Below are positions 1-9,893 of a stretch of 64,000 nucleotides of DNA, one piece after another (position 1 is the first letter of the stretch; each line of letters begins with the position of its first letter). A program made the translations under genes and the position numbers. This DNA is from Colocasia esculenta (Eukaryota > Streptophyta > Magnoliopsida > Alismatales > Araceae), in contig CM024766.1 of the NCBI GenBank assembly GCA_014218235.1, positions 24,029,346 to 24,093,345 on the forward strand. The letters run 5' to 3'. A model generated the notes under the pieces. It had not been told where the DNA came from. It was given only the letters and a program-made list of their open reading frames with translations, and did no database searches.

Positions 1-2762
1 AGCTTCTTCTGGGATGATACGGTCTTTGCAATATTGCTCAATTTCATGGTACCACGGTCTTTCTTCCGCCAACATTTCTCCTAGCTCTAAGAGCAAAACT
101 TCCTTCGCTTCTCTTTTCTCTGCCTTCAATACCAACGAACTCCTAAGGTTAATGAACCAAGGATCTTGAGTGGAGGGCGCTTCTAACCTCTGGACAGTGA
201 CTGTCTCAGCGCTGCCGCTAAGAGGGCGGGAGAGAGAGGAGGCCAGGGATGCCAGGGCATCGGCCAAGATATTCTGAGAGCGAGGGGTATGAATATAGAT
301 GAGCTTGCGGAACTGCTTGGCTAGGAGCGTGACCAAATCTTGATAAGGCTTGAGCTTGGGGTTACGAGTGCGGTAGGTAGAAAGGACTTGCCGGAGGACG
401 AGTTGAGAGTCTCCTATGATCTTGAGATGGCGCGCGCCTAACAGGTAGGCAAGCTTGAGACTAGCTAGGAGAGCCTTATACTCAAAGATATTGTTGGTGG
501 TAGGGAACTGGAGTTGGTAGGCAAGTGGAATGGTGATCCCTTATGGGGTGAGCAGAATAGCACCTATTCCCCGTCCCTTAGAATTGAGAGCTCCATCAAA
601 GTGGAGTGACCAGAAGGGATCGCGAGAGATGAGTGATAGGTTTTCATCGGGGAAATCCTCTTGAACCGTGTCACTGTGAGGAAGAGGAAGGTGAGCAAGG
701 TGCTCAGCAATGGCAAACCATTTTATAGCCTTTTGGACTATAAAGGTGATATCTAATTGAGATAGGAAGTTCTGTCAGCGTACCAATCTGTCGGCGAGGA
801 CTGGCTTCTCCAGAAGATACCTAATAGGATCCATTCTATAAATTAGACTCACCTTATGAGCTAGAAAGTAGTGTTTCAATTTCTGCACTACCCACACTAG
901 CGCTGCACAGGCTTTCTCCATTGTGGTGAGTTTGAGCTCGGAAGGGTTGAAGATTCTAGATAGGTAGTAGACTACCCTTTCTTTGCCAGAGTCATCATGT
1001 TGAGCAAGGACAGCTCCTAGGGAGTCCTCAATTGTCGACAGATATAGGATTAAGGGTTTCCCCGGGGTAGGTGCTTGCAGCACGGGCAGATTCATAAGAT
1101 AGCTCTTGAGTTCATTGAAGGCCTCTTGGCACTTTGCATTCCATTCAAATTTTGCCCCTCCTTTTAACAGATCATAAAAAGGGCGGCATCTTTGAGAATG
1201 CTGAGATATGAATCTCCTTATGAACTGTAGCCGACCAAACAAACCTCGAAGCTCAGATATGTTCCTAGGAGGTGGCATCTCATTTATCGCCTTGGCCTTG
1301 TGTGGGTCTATTTAAATCCTCTGTTTGCTGACTATAGAACCTAGTAGTTTGCCTGACGAAACCCCAAATATGCACTTCTTCGGATTCATCTTCAACTGAT
1401 ACTCTTGTGTGCAGCGAAATACCTTGGCAAGCACGGAGGAGTGTTCTCTTCGGGTCCGAGACTTCACCACAATGTCATCCACGTAAACCTCGACATCAAT
1501 ATGAATCATATCGTGGAAGATATCTAACATTACCCTTTGATAAGTGGCGTCGGCGTTCTTTAATCCAAACGGCATGACCACATAGCAATAAGTCCCCCAG
1601 GGTGTGGTGAAGGAGGTTTTCTCTTGGTCCTCCGGGGCTAGACGGATCTAATTATAGCCTGAGTACCCATCCATGAATGATAGAGTTTCATACCCAGCGG
1701 TATTATCAATCAACACATCCAAATGAGGCAAAGGGAAATCATCTTTTGGACATGCCTTATTCAAGTTCTGGAAGTCTATGCAAATCTGCACCCTTCCATC
1801 CTTCTTCATCACCGGGACTATGTTCGCCACCCACAACGGGTAAAGGACTACACGGATAAACCTGGCTTTGTGTAGCTTATCAATCACTTCATTTATCTTC
1901 AGAGCAATGTGGGGGAGGAATCGTCTCAGCTTTTGTTTGACGGCAACTGCCCCTGGCTTCCAGATTAACCTATGTTCCACCAACTCGGGGTCAATGCCAG
2001 GCATGTCGTCATAAGACCAGGCGAAGGAATCCTTGAACTCCCTCAACATCTCTATGAGTACCTCTTCTTCCTCAGGAGGGAGACCGGAAGCTATGGTCAA
2101 GAGCCTAGGGTCATCTTCAGTTCCAACATTTACCTCTTTGGTGGGTTCGTCTACTGCCGAGGTGGGCTCATCAAATCTTTTCATGCCACTCGCATACATC
2201 TCGGCGGCGTCCTCTATTTCACAATCCTCTTCATCCACTGAGTCATCCTTAGCTAAAATCTCGTAAACTCCAAATCCGTCGTCTAGCCCTTCTTCTTCGC
2301 ACAGATCTTCTAAGTTCAGAACTACTGCTTCCTGGACAAACTCTTCGACAGCTAGCAGAGCTCCACACCTTTGTACCAGATCTAATAGATACCTACGGGT
2401 ATGCCACTACCCTTCTTCTTCCTAGATGGGGAGGGGGACTTACTAGCTCCTACCCCTAAACCTAAATTCGATTTGATATTCACAGGAGGCTCTGGAGAAG
2501 TGTCCAGAGGTTTATTGGAATGGAAAGAAACAGGTGTGGCAGGGCCGCGGAAACCCTCCGATGGGTCTGGAGGAAGAGGCGGGCCACCCGAGCTCAGGGT
2601 GCCTGCAGCAGAGTCGGGGTGCAGGGGAACAGAAGGCCCCTCACCCAAATCGCCCAGAGTGACCATGGCGGTCAGCAGGCGAGGATCGCAGCTTGAGCAG
2701 AATGAAAAGAAGGGCGGGGAGCGCCGCCAAAGAGGAAGGGGAGTGACGGGGATCGCCGTCAA
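1..2762 (-). pseudogene. E1 pol: reverse transcriptase, RNase H, second (archaeal-type) RNase H
   Basis: Polyprotein fragment that would copy element RNA into DNA in cytoplasmic particles. Reading down from 2762: a Ser/Pro-rich N-terminal part, then RT with the PLWVANIVPVMKKDGR block near 1800-1860 and the catalytic YVDD at 1474-1485, then the classical RNase H (775-1278) with the LYLSTIEDSLGAVLAQ block, then a second RNase H at about 185-620 with TTNNIFEYKALLASLKLAY and GDSQLVLRQVLSTY. The last is the extra RNase H typical of Tat elements. The frame runs off the window just before integrase. Breaks: a one-base loss near 2395, stops at about 1648 (Gln position), 1312 (Gln position), 775 (Trp position) and 541 (Glu position), each judged against E2. 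The amino acid at each break is inferred from the sister copy. Confidence 0.92.
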
Positions 2763-3112
2763 CAGGAAGGAGGAGTGCGGGGGTGATGGGGATCGCCGTC
2801 AAAGCAGAGAGGCACGCGGAGGGTGATGGGGAGCACCGTCAACGCAAAGAGGAGTGAGAGGGTGACGGGGATTGCTGTCAAAGCAAAGAGGAGTGGGAGG
2901 GTGACGGGGATCGCCGTCGAGAGCAAGGGAATTTGACAGCAGAAGGTAGCCAACGATGAATGACGATGATCGCCGACATGAGTTAGGATCGGAGCGGGAT
3001 CGATGATTGGAAGGAGAGGGAGGACGGGGATCGCCATCCAAAGGAGGAGGAAAGGAAAAAGATGGGGATCGCCGTCCAAAGAAAGGGGGAAGGAAGGACG
3101 GGGATCGCCGTC
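2745..3112. repeat. Hairpin minisatellite, unit core GACGGGGATCGCCGTC
   Basis: The 16-base core, with small changes, occurs at 2745, 2785, 2825, 2864, 2903, 3023, 3061 and 3097, usually 36-40 bases apart; a degraded copy lies near 2960. The ends of the core (GACGG and CCGTC) are complementary, so each copy can form a short hairpin. It sits between the protease and RT blocks of E1, at the same place as the array at 44301-44518 in E2. Confidence 0.85.
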
Positions 3113-3611
3113 TGATTGCAAGGAAGAGAAAGCATTTTTTTTTGTTTTTTTTGTTTTTGTTTTTGACTAAGGAAAGGAATAAGCTACATTACATGTGGAG
3201 GCGTCGGGAAAGGGACAGAACCGAGCCATTAATGAAGATAGTGATAAGGGGCGAGGAGATGGTTAACGCTTCAAGAGCGTCAGGGGAGAGTTGAAGAATA
3301 AGAGGGGGAGAAGGAGGGATGGAGTCAAACTTATAAACGAGGATGGATGATACCAAATGGCTGGAAGACCGGGAAAACCCTGGCTAGAACTCTTCTGTGA
3401 AATGGGTGGGGTTCACGACTTCAGATTCTTCACCAAGTCCAACCAACTATCGCCTGGTGGTGGCGGCTGATGTTGACTGTGCTGCTGGGGACCGCATGGT
3501 GCTGCGTTCACTGAATAGGGAACTAACTGCTGTCACAAGGTCTTCCAGATCAGATTCTTCTGCTTTATCTGTAATGTCGACTTCCTCGAATAAGAGGCTG
3601 ATTGTTGTGAT
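3113..3611. other. E1 spacer between protease and RT blocks
   Basis: There is no supported reading frame. It starts with a T-rich run (3135-3165) that follows the minisatellite, as in E2 at about 44537-44550. In Ogre-type Tat elements an intron lies between protease and RT; the position fits, but I could not fix a donor and acceptor pair, so this is only a possibility. Confidence 0.5.
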
Positions 3612-4766
3612 TTAATCTTCAAGATCTGATTCCCCTACCTTCATATCTTCAGGCTTTCTCCTCTTGTTGGGCCGTTGGGCCTCCAGAACTTGATATGTCG
3701 ATGATGTTGCAGCTATGACAGTATTGTAACCCGGCTGTATGGGCCCTTTAACAAAGTGATCATAGAGTGTCCAGGTGAGGGGTGCTTGATTAGACATTAG
3801 TGAGTGTGCTGCCCATTCTTGGTATCCTAGGCCATGCTTTGTGAATTTCTTGGGGTCATTGATAATTTGTGTCCTTCCTTGAAGATGAGCACCCAGGCCC
3901 TTTCCCGACTGATATCCAATTCTAGCCATTATATTCCAGCCCTTAGTATTTGCCAATGTGCGCTTCTTAACAGCAGCCACGGATGGTGACATAACCTGGC
4001 GGCTACTTGAGAATGTGTAGGCCCAAGGAAAATTCACATCAAGGATAGAAATGACAGGTTTATTGGATGGCCAGACTGATGGCATTATCTTCTCGATGGC
4101 TTCCACTGTATGAGTGGTTGTCACACTTTTAACTTTGACTATTCGCCCTTGAAAAGGAAATTTCAAGCATTGATGCGCTGTGGAGGGTACTGCTCCTAAC
4201 GCTTCGATCCAAGGGCTGCCTAGGATAGCATTGTAGGTGGGATCGATATCTAGCACATAAAAGTCCACAGTCATGACAAGTGGACCTAATTCAGCATGTA
4301 GAGAAATGAGGACGTGGCAGGCTCGTCAAGAATTGTCATAAGCCGCCACCGTTGTAGGAGTGGGCTGCAAGCGGCGCTCCGAGATGTTACAAGCTCTCAA
4401 GGTGATCAGCGGACACACATTAATATAGGCCCCTGTATCAACCAATGCTGCATCAATGGCCACTTTGTTTATGGTGAGGGTTATACACAAGGGCATTCTT
4501 CTAGCCTCAGGAGGAGCTAACTCGCCATCCGAAAAGGTAATTGTCGGTCCTTTATTCACAAAAGAGAGCACGGAAGGCAGGTTGTCAGGGTTCATATCTT
4601 CACTTACCATGACCCTTTGCAAGAAAGCTCTCAGGGCATCTTGGTGGGTCTGTGACCTCTTGATTAACTCAAGGATGGAGATTTTTGCTGGAGTTTGATC
4701 CAAGTGCTTCAAGATGTCATACTGAGTTCCCGTAACCGGATGTGTCTCGTCGGCATCCTGTTGCTG
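3612..4766 (-). pseudogene. E1 aspartic protease with downstream G-patch domain
   Basis: Retropepsin-like protease that would cleave the Gag-Pol polyprotein. The active-site block reads VDTGAYINVCPL (about 4415-4450); E2 has VDTGASIN at the same place, so the Ser/Ala-type third position is changed to Tyr here. About 150 residues downstream comes a G-patch motif (ARIGYQSGKGLGAHLQG, then KHGLGYQ, about 3830-3930), a Gly-rich nucleic-acid-binding module also found next to proteases of some retroviruses. The C-terminal end is acidic. A TGA near 4324 sits where E2 has an Arg CGA codon. An in-frame TAG at 4767 separates this block from the gag frame. It is a decayed copy; domain identity is clear. 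Confidence 0.85.
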
Positions 4767-7125
4767 CTACTGACTATTGGAGAGTTGGGTTTGCTGACCC
4801 GACATAAGCATGGATGTATTTGGGTACATCTGGCGAAACATCCGCCTGCTCCGTAGGGCGAGGTTATGGTGGAGTGGAGGAAGAGTGGTATCGAGGATGG
4901 AAGGGTTGGCTAATAATGGCACTGGTGTAGGGGAGAATGGGGTGTTAATAGGTGAAGGGACAATGGGTGGTATGATGGGGGTGTTGTGGAGTGGTGAGGT
5001 GATAACGACAAGGGTAGGTCTGGTGGAGACAGATGGGGCGGTAGTAAGTGTGGCGAGAATAGGTGTGACATGGGAAATGGCCAAGAGTTGGCCCACTTCA
5101 TGCTCATCATCAAAGGCCCATGTGGCTTCTGGTGGTGGGTGGTGGATGACTGGATTAACCTGCGCAGGTGGGGGAGGTGGTGGAGCAGGTTGGGGATTCG
5201 GAGCAGGCGGGTGCTGTGGCATAGGGTTACGGATTATGCCGAGGTCATTGGCTGGTTGCTGTGGCTGTGGCTGTTGCTGTTGGTACTGCTGCTGGAATGG
5301 TTGTTGTTGTTGAAATTGCTGCTGCTGGAATTGTTGTGGCTGTTGTCGCCTTTGCTGTTGTTGCTGCTGTCTTTGACCCTGCTGGTCCCTCAATGTATGG
5401 ATCAGTCTTTCATCTCTACCCAATCAATTTGATTTTGTTCATGAAGATCATATATGATATCCCAGAATTGGAAACAGTTTGACACATTATGGCCCAGATG
5501 GCGATGGTACACACAGTACTTTGTCTTGTCTGCTGCCATGTTCCAATTTGGTTTCTCAGGAGGGAGCCTAAGGGCACTTAGAGACATAAGGGCTACGAAG
5601 ATATCGGCCAAGGTCTCTGGAAGAGGAGGGTACTGAGCTCTCATGGGCCCATTGGGCTTTCTAGGAGCAAAACCATTTTGGGGTGGAGGGACTTGATTGT
5701 ACTGGCGCTGATCATGCTGGGGATTCTGGCCCTAAGGAGGCGGTTGTCTATTGTTGTTCCATGGTTGCTGGGGCTGCTGAGTGTAGGGAGACCTACCTAC
5801 TAGGCCTTGGGGGTTATTCACCGCACCTACTTGTTCATTAGTTTGGACTCCCTCGGTAATTGGGCCCTGAGGCTTCTTAGGGTAACGAGATTTTGGGGTC
5901 TCGAACATGGAATGGATAGGTGAGTCCTTAAGTTGTGTCTGGATGAAGCGGGCTCGACTATACAACTGGTGCATAGTAGTGATCTCGTTCATGGCCAGGA
6001 TAGCTCGGTAAGTACGGGTGGCATTTGAGATCAGCAGCTTAACCTTTTCCTCCTCGGGCATTGTGCAACGTACTTTTACAGCGAGGGAACGCCATCTGTC
6101 GGTGTAGACTGAGAACTCCTCATCCGGTTTCATCTTTTCGGCCACTAAATAAACAAATGAATATTCGGGTCCAACCCGATCTTGAAATTGTTGTAAGAAC
6201 CTCTCCTGTACAACTTGGAAATCCTCGGCCTCCTCGGGTGGTAGAGAGTAAAACCATTCAAGAGCCGGACCATCTAAGGATTATCTGAATAGATATGCCA
6301 TGAGGTGGCGATCGTATTTGTGTGGAGTAGACTCATAAACAAAATCCTTCAGATAAACGTAGGGGTCACCTACCCTAGAGTATCGCCTATAGACAGGGAG
6401 CTCTGACTGGGGCGGAACCCGAAGATGCTGGAAGGAGGGGAGTGGAATATCGGCGACCTTCGGGGATCCAGCTGCCTTCGGAGGTCATGAAGTTCCCTTT
6501 TCATTGTTGTCCACTCCGCAAGGAAGTCGGAGGGGGACGTTGCGTGGTGAGTGGGAATAAGGGAACGGGACTGCTCGAAAGAATAGGACCTCTCGCAGGA
6601 TAGGGGAACAGGTTCGGTCCTATAAGGTGAGGAAACTGGAGGGGACCGGGGCCGAACATCTTGTGCCGGAAGGTAGCTAGGCTCGGAGAAATGGATAGCT
6701 CTAGGATGGAGAGGTGTAGGATCAGCCACGGTGGAGGGTACATGTGGTGCCGAAGCAATAGGAGCCGAGGAGGTCGCCTGCTGGGCAGAACCACGAGGGA
6801 TCGGAGACAAGGGATGCTTTCCTTTGGCAGCGGCCAGAAATTCAAGGACTTGATCCGGGGTTAGATGTGGGAGAAGCTGACTAAATTGGGAATGGGGGTC
6901 ATCTACCCCTAGAGGAGAAGGTAGGCGGGATTGACTCCCGATGGTGAGAGGGGGCTGGATGTGTCCGGAGAGGACGGTCGCAGCAGGTTGAGCCATATCC
7001 TCTAAAAGCCCAATAGGCAAGACATCATCGGAAAGGACCCGAAATTGGTCCATGTCAAACAAATGATTGTGATATAATACAAAGGACGGAGGAGACTGAC
7101 TCGATCTACCTAGACAATGACGCAT
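4767..7125 (-). pseudogene. E1 gag (capsid, zinc-knuckle-like motif, Gln/Pro-rich tail)
   Basis: Structural protein of the retrotransposon particle. The start is the ATG at 7123-7125 (MRHCLGRSSQ), chosen because E2 has the same start (MRHCLGRSNQ at 48508). The capsid-like core is at about 5880-6330 (FSVYTDRWRSLAVKVRC). A zinc-knuckle-like motif, YCVYHRHLGHNVSNC, follows at about 5480-5530; it keeps Cys-His-His-Cys spacing typical of Tat gag. A poly-Gln stretch (about 5245-5370) and a poly-Pro stretch come next, then a block shared with E2 (WAFDDEHEVGQL). Breaks: frame changes near 6370 and 5410 and a stop in the FRKSLDG block near 6283. The 5732 stop ends the open stretch before the zinc motif. 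Confidence 0.85.
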
Positions 7126-8257
7126 GCACTACCCCTAAGCAATTAGGGGAGATGACATTCACCCTCTAAACCTAGACTCTATCACAAACAAGAAGGGGAC
7201 TACGAGATAAGAAGGGATACACTAAAAGCACTCAAGTTATCATGATTATCGTCCAGATTTTAAAGTTTGCACTTGATTTTTAATTGGGTTGATTAATGTG
7301 AAGTCACTTGGTCAAGTGGGACCCTAATAGGTGTGACTCAAGTCCTTCGGTGCGGCTTAGGGTGGCACATAACTCTCACGTAGGGAATGGCTTGAACTAA
7401 GGGTACAACAGGTACAACCGGCCCAGTGAACCGCAACGTGCGTATGGTCACGAGGACTTACTGAGGTCCTCGGAGGGCGGCCCGAGTCAACCCACGAGTG
7501 CTCGCGGGTGAGAGGGCTCACTCAACCAAGGGGGCAAATCTACACAATGGGATGAGTAGTGTATGCACGGGCCTAGGTGCCCAAAAGTGTATGCAACGCT
7601 AAATAATGACAAAACAGGTTGACTAGCAGGTCTCAGGTAAAGTCCCGGCGGCCAGATATGTCGCGACCCTATCGCGATAGGCCAACCAGCCGCGATATCA
7701 ACAAAAGGCCCAAACCTGTAGTCATACGCAGACTAATGACAAACAGACTAACCTAACACACAACCGAAGCATGGAATCATTTAGACCAACACAGCAAGGA
7801 TCATGGGTCAAACGGAAACCGGTATATGGATCAAAGCATTAACAACACAAGTGTACCTGTGGACGCGATGTCCATCTCCGGCGCGCCCAAGACGCGACCT
7901 CACGATCCGCCGCGACAGGACCCAAAAACTAACAATGAAAAAAAAAGGGAAAACCGGAACCCTAACAGGATTCTAACACTCAAAAAATGCGGGGACACAT
8001 GGTAGAGATGCATATAACAAACATATATGAATCCGCAGAGAGGAAACCAGGCGGATGGCAGGGTAAAAGGACGCACCTTAGATCGCGTCGGCCACTAAGG
8101 ACGCGACGAGATAGCGTCGCCGCGATACACCGCGTCTCCGACGGAGAACATGTACGTCAAAACAAGGCAAAGACTAACCTAACAGGGTTTTAAGAAAGCA
8201 CTTAAACAAACAAACATGGCAAGCAAGCAAACTAAACTCACGAGTGTAACACTGAAG
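7126..8257 (-). other. E1 untranslated leader
   Basis: About 1.1 kb between PBS and gag start with no supported gene. The part nearest gag (about 7260-7560) is strongly similar to the E2 leader at 48640-48940, including two hairpins listed separately. The part near the PBS (7660-8140) carries scattered CGCGAC/GTCGCG words and little else. Leaders of this kind usually hold packaging and dimerisation signals; that role is inferred. Confidence 0.7.
7451..7508 (-). promoter_or_regulatory. Two conserved leader hairpins (E1 copy)
   Basis: Hairpin 1: CGAGGAC (7451-7457) pairs with GTCCTCG (7466-7472) over an 8-base loop. Hairpin 2: 7491-7508, an 8-bp stem closing on GAGTGCTC. In the minus-strand RNA one pair is G-U, and another pair differs from E2 by a double change (C-G here, U-A in E2) that keeps pairing. 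This points to selection on the RNA form. Function is unknown; packaging or dimerisation are candidates. Confidence 0.6.
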
Positions 8258-8275
8258 GTCCCATCACGATCGCCA
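8258..8275 (-). promoter_or_regulatory. E1 primer binding site
   Basis: On the minus strand, six bases inside the 5' LTR, the sequence TGGCGATCGTGATGGGAC begins with TGG, as expected for pairing with a tRNA 3' CCA end. It best resembles a plant tRNA-Arg acceptor end, which is the primer known for Ogre/Tat elements, with several mismatches. The tRNA assignment is from memory and tentative. Confidence 0.65.
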
Positions 8276-8281
8276 AAAAGG

Positions 8282-9697
8282 TGTAATCACGGAGATTGTG
8301 CGCCCCCAATAAACACAAGCATGTGTTAACTATAATAGCATGAAAAGGAATGTAATCGCCACCTAATATAGTTGCCAAACGAAAGAACAAAGAGGGCTAA
8401 CTATACCAGGAAAAGGAAGAGATAATAGAAGACGGACCTGATATCGTGACGTCAAAGCCTGTCGCGATGGTGTTGATACTGCGTCGCCCTAACAGGGCGC
8501 GTCTCTTGTAGCGTCGCTTTGGTCCGTCGCGTTCTCTACAGTGCGGGAGAAGTTTGTGTAGACCTTCTTCCTGTCCTCCAGCCGGCCAGAGGATAAGAGC
8601 TCCTCGTGAGATCTTGTTTGAGTGCCTGCCAAAACAATGAAAAAAAAAAGAAAAGGAAAAGAACCCTATAAGAACTTGTTAAGTGGAGTATCCATCCAAC
8701 AATAAAAGAGAAAGAAGTAACATGGTGGGAACGAACCTGGGGTGGCTTTTTAAACCCCTAGGGTGTATAAAAACGTGGGAAGAAGGGAGAATGCAATCTA
8801 TCTTGAAATAAAACAACATGCATGAAGGAGGAGGAAGAAAGAGGAAGGAAGAGAGAATGAGCCCCATATGGGCGACTCCCTGGCGTGCAATGGTGTGGTT
8901 AGATGCTTCAGATGCTCCAAGGAAAGGCGGGAGTCATCCTCCTCACGATCCAAGCTCCATAGATGTGCAAAAGAACAAGTTTTGAAGTGGAAGATGTAAG
9001 GAAAAGAGAGGAGATGGGAGGGCTGCGAGGCTAAGTCCAAGTCTGAGGAAATTTCGGTAGCCCTTCGGGATGAATCTCGGGGGCTCCCCTCCTTCAAGGA
9101 AAAGGCCTTGCTTTTATAAGAAAAGAGAGAGAATATATGTCCCAAAAGAGATAATGCTCAAACAAACGGGATAAATCCTCATGAAAATGTTTTTGAGAGT
9201 CCTAAGGATGTTCCTAGGGCGTCCTACGAGCTCAAACAGCGCTTAGGGGGTTGGGGAGTTGCTCAGAAATAGGGATATAGTCATAGGAGGATAAAGTGGC
9301 GGTGGTTGCGGAAGCCTGCATGCGCGGCTGTAGTCGCGACGTATCATAGGGACACGACAAGCTTTGATGTGATAGTCTTAGGCGTCGCGACTCTGAAGCG
9401 ACGTGCATGGGCTATCGCGACGGCCAAAGGGGGCGCGACAATGAACGCGGCGCCATGATACGTCGTGTTAAGGAAAATTGATTATTCTCAAATATTTAAC
9501 CAATCATATTGGGGAATAATGAATAATTAAGGCTCATGGGCTCTCTTAAGAGAAAATGGACAAGATATTCATGTAAATTGGGCTGTTAATGGGCTCAAAG
9601 CAAGGCTAATGGTGGGCTCAAGTGAGTGACCAACTAGGGGCTCACTAAGATAACAAGAAACATGGTCCAACTCATAAGTCGGAATCGGGTGTCTACA
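8282..9697 (-). repeat. E1 5' LTR (1416 bp)
   Basis: It begins TGTAATCACGG and ends GGTGTCTACA on the plus strand (TG...CA). Both ends match the two E2 LTRs (31594-32999 and 49649-51078), though the interior is clearly diverged. It contains GTCGCGAC at 9333 and 9384 and further CGCGAC words around 9410-9470. The flank at 9698-9702 is GACGC, the likely target duplication; the partner copy is off the window. Confidence 0.92.
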
Positions 9698-9893
9698 GAC
9701 GCGTTCAAATCGCGTCACCTGACTCCGCCACGTTTCAAAACGGTGAACCGGTAGTGCAATTGGGCCGGCATATCCGGCCCACACTGCTCACCCTGTGCAC
9801 AGAAACTACAAACACTGCCCTTTGGCCATCTCTTGGTCAAGAGCACCACACATAAACCAGTTAAACCTAGATCCGAATGGCCGTACTGTTACA
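9698..9893 (-). repeat. Element Z, beginning of 3' LTR
   Basis: On the minus strand it starts TGTAACAGTACGGCC at 9893. It is homologous to the spliced-together 26700-26719, 30275-30337 and 63076-63184, and is cut at 9697/9698 by the E1 insertion. Confidence 0.88.

Larger units (their letters stand above)
1..9697 (-). mobile_element. Tat-lineage Ty3/gypsy retrotransposon E1, 5' part (3' part lies beyond the left edge)
   Basis: The element reads on the minus strand from its 5' LTR (8282-9697) through PBS, leader, gag, protease, RT, RNase H and second RNase H, and leaves the window just before integrase. The order and the second RNase H are those of the Tat lineage. It is the same family as E2 at 31594-51078: protein blocks, leader hairpins and LTR ends align by eye throughout. 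It was inserted into the 3' LTR of element Z: the base after its LTR (9698) begins GACGC followed by Z sequence. The other copy of the duplication is outside the window. Every coding block carries stops or frameshifts, so it is not autonomous. Assignment to Tat is secure; the subfamily is not decided. Confidence 0.93.

Noticed and set aside
2401..2826. Plus-strand open frame across the E1 minisatellite and RT N-terminal region (also 43966-44256 in E2)
   Set aside because: Shadow of the minus-strand pol frame and of the repeat; no own domain.
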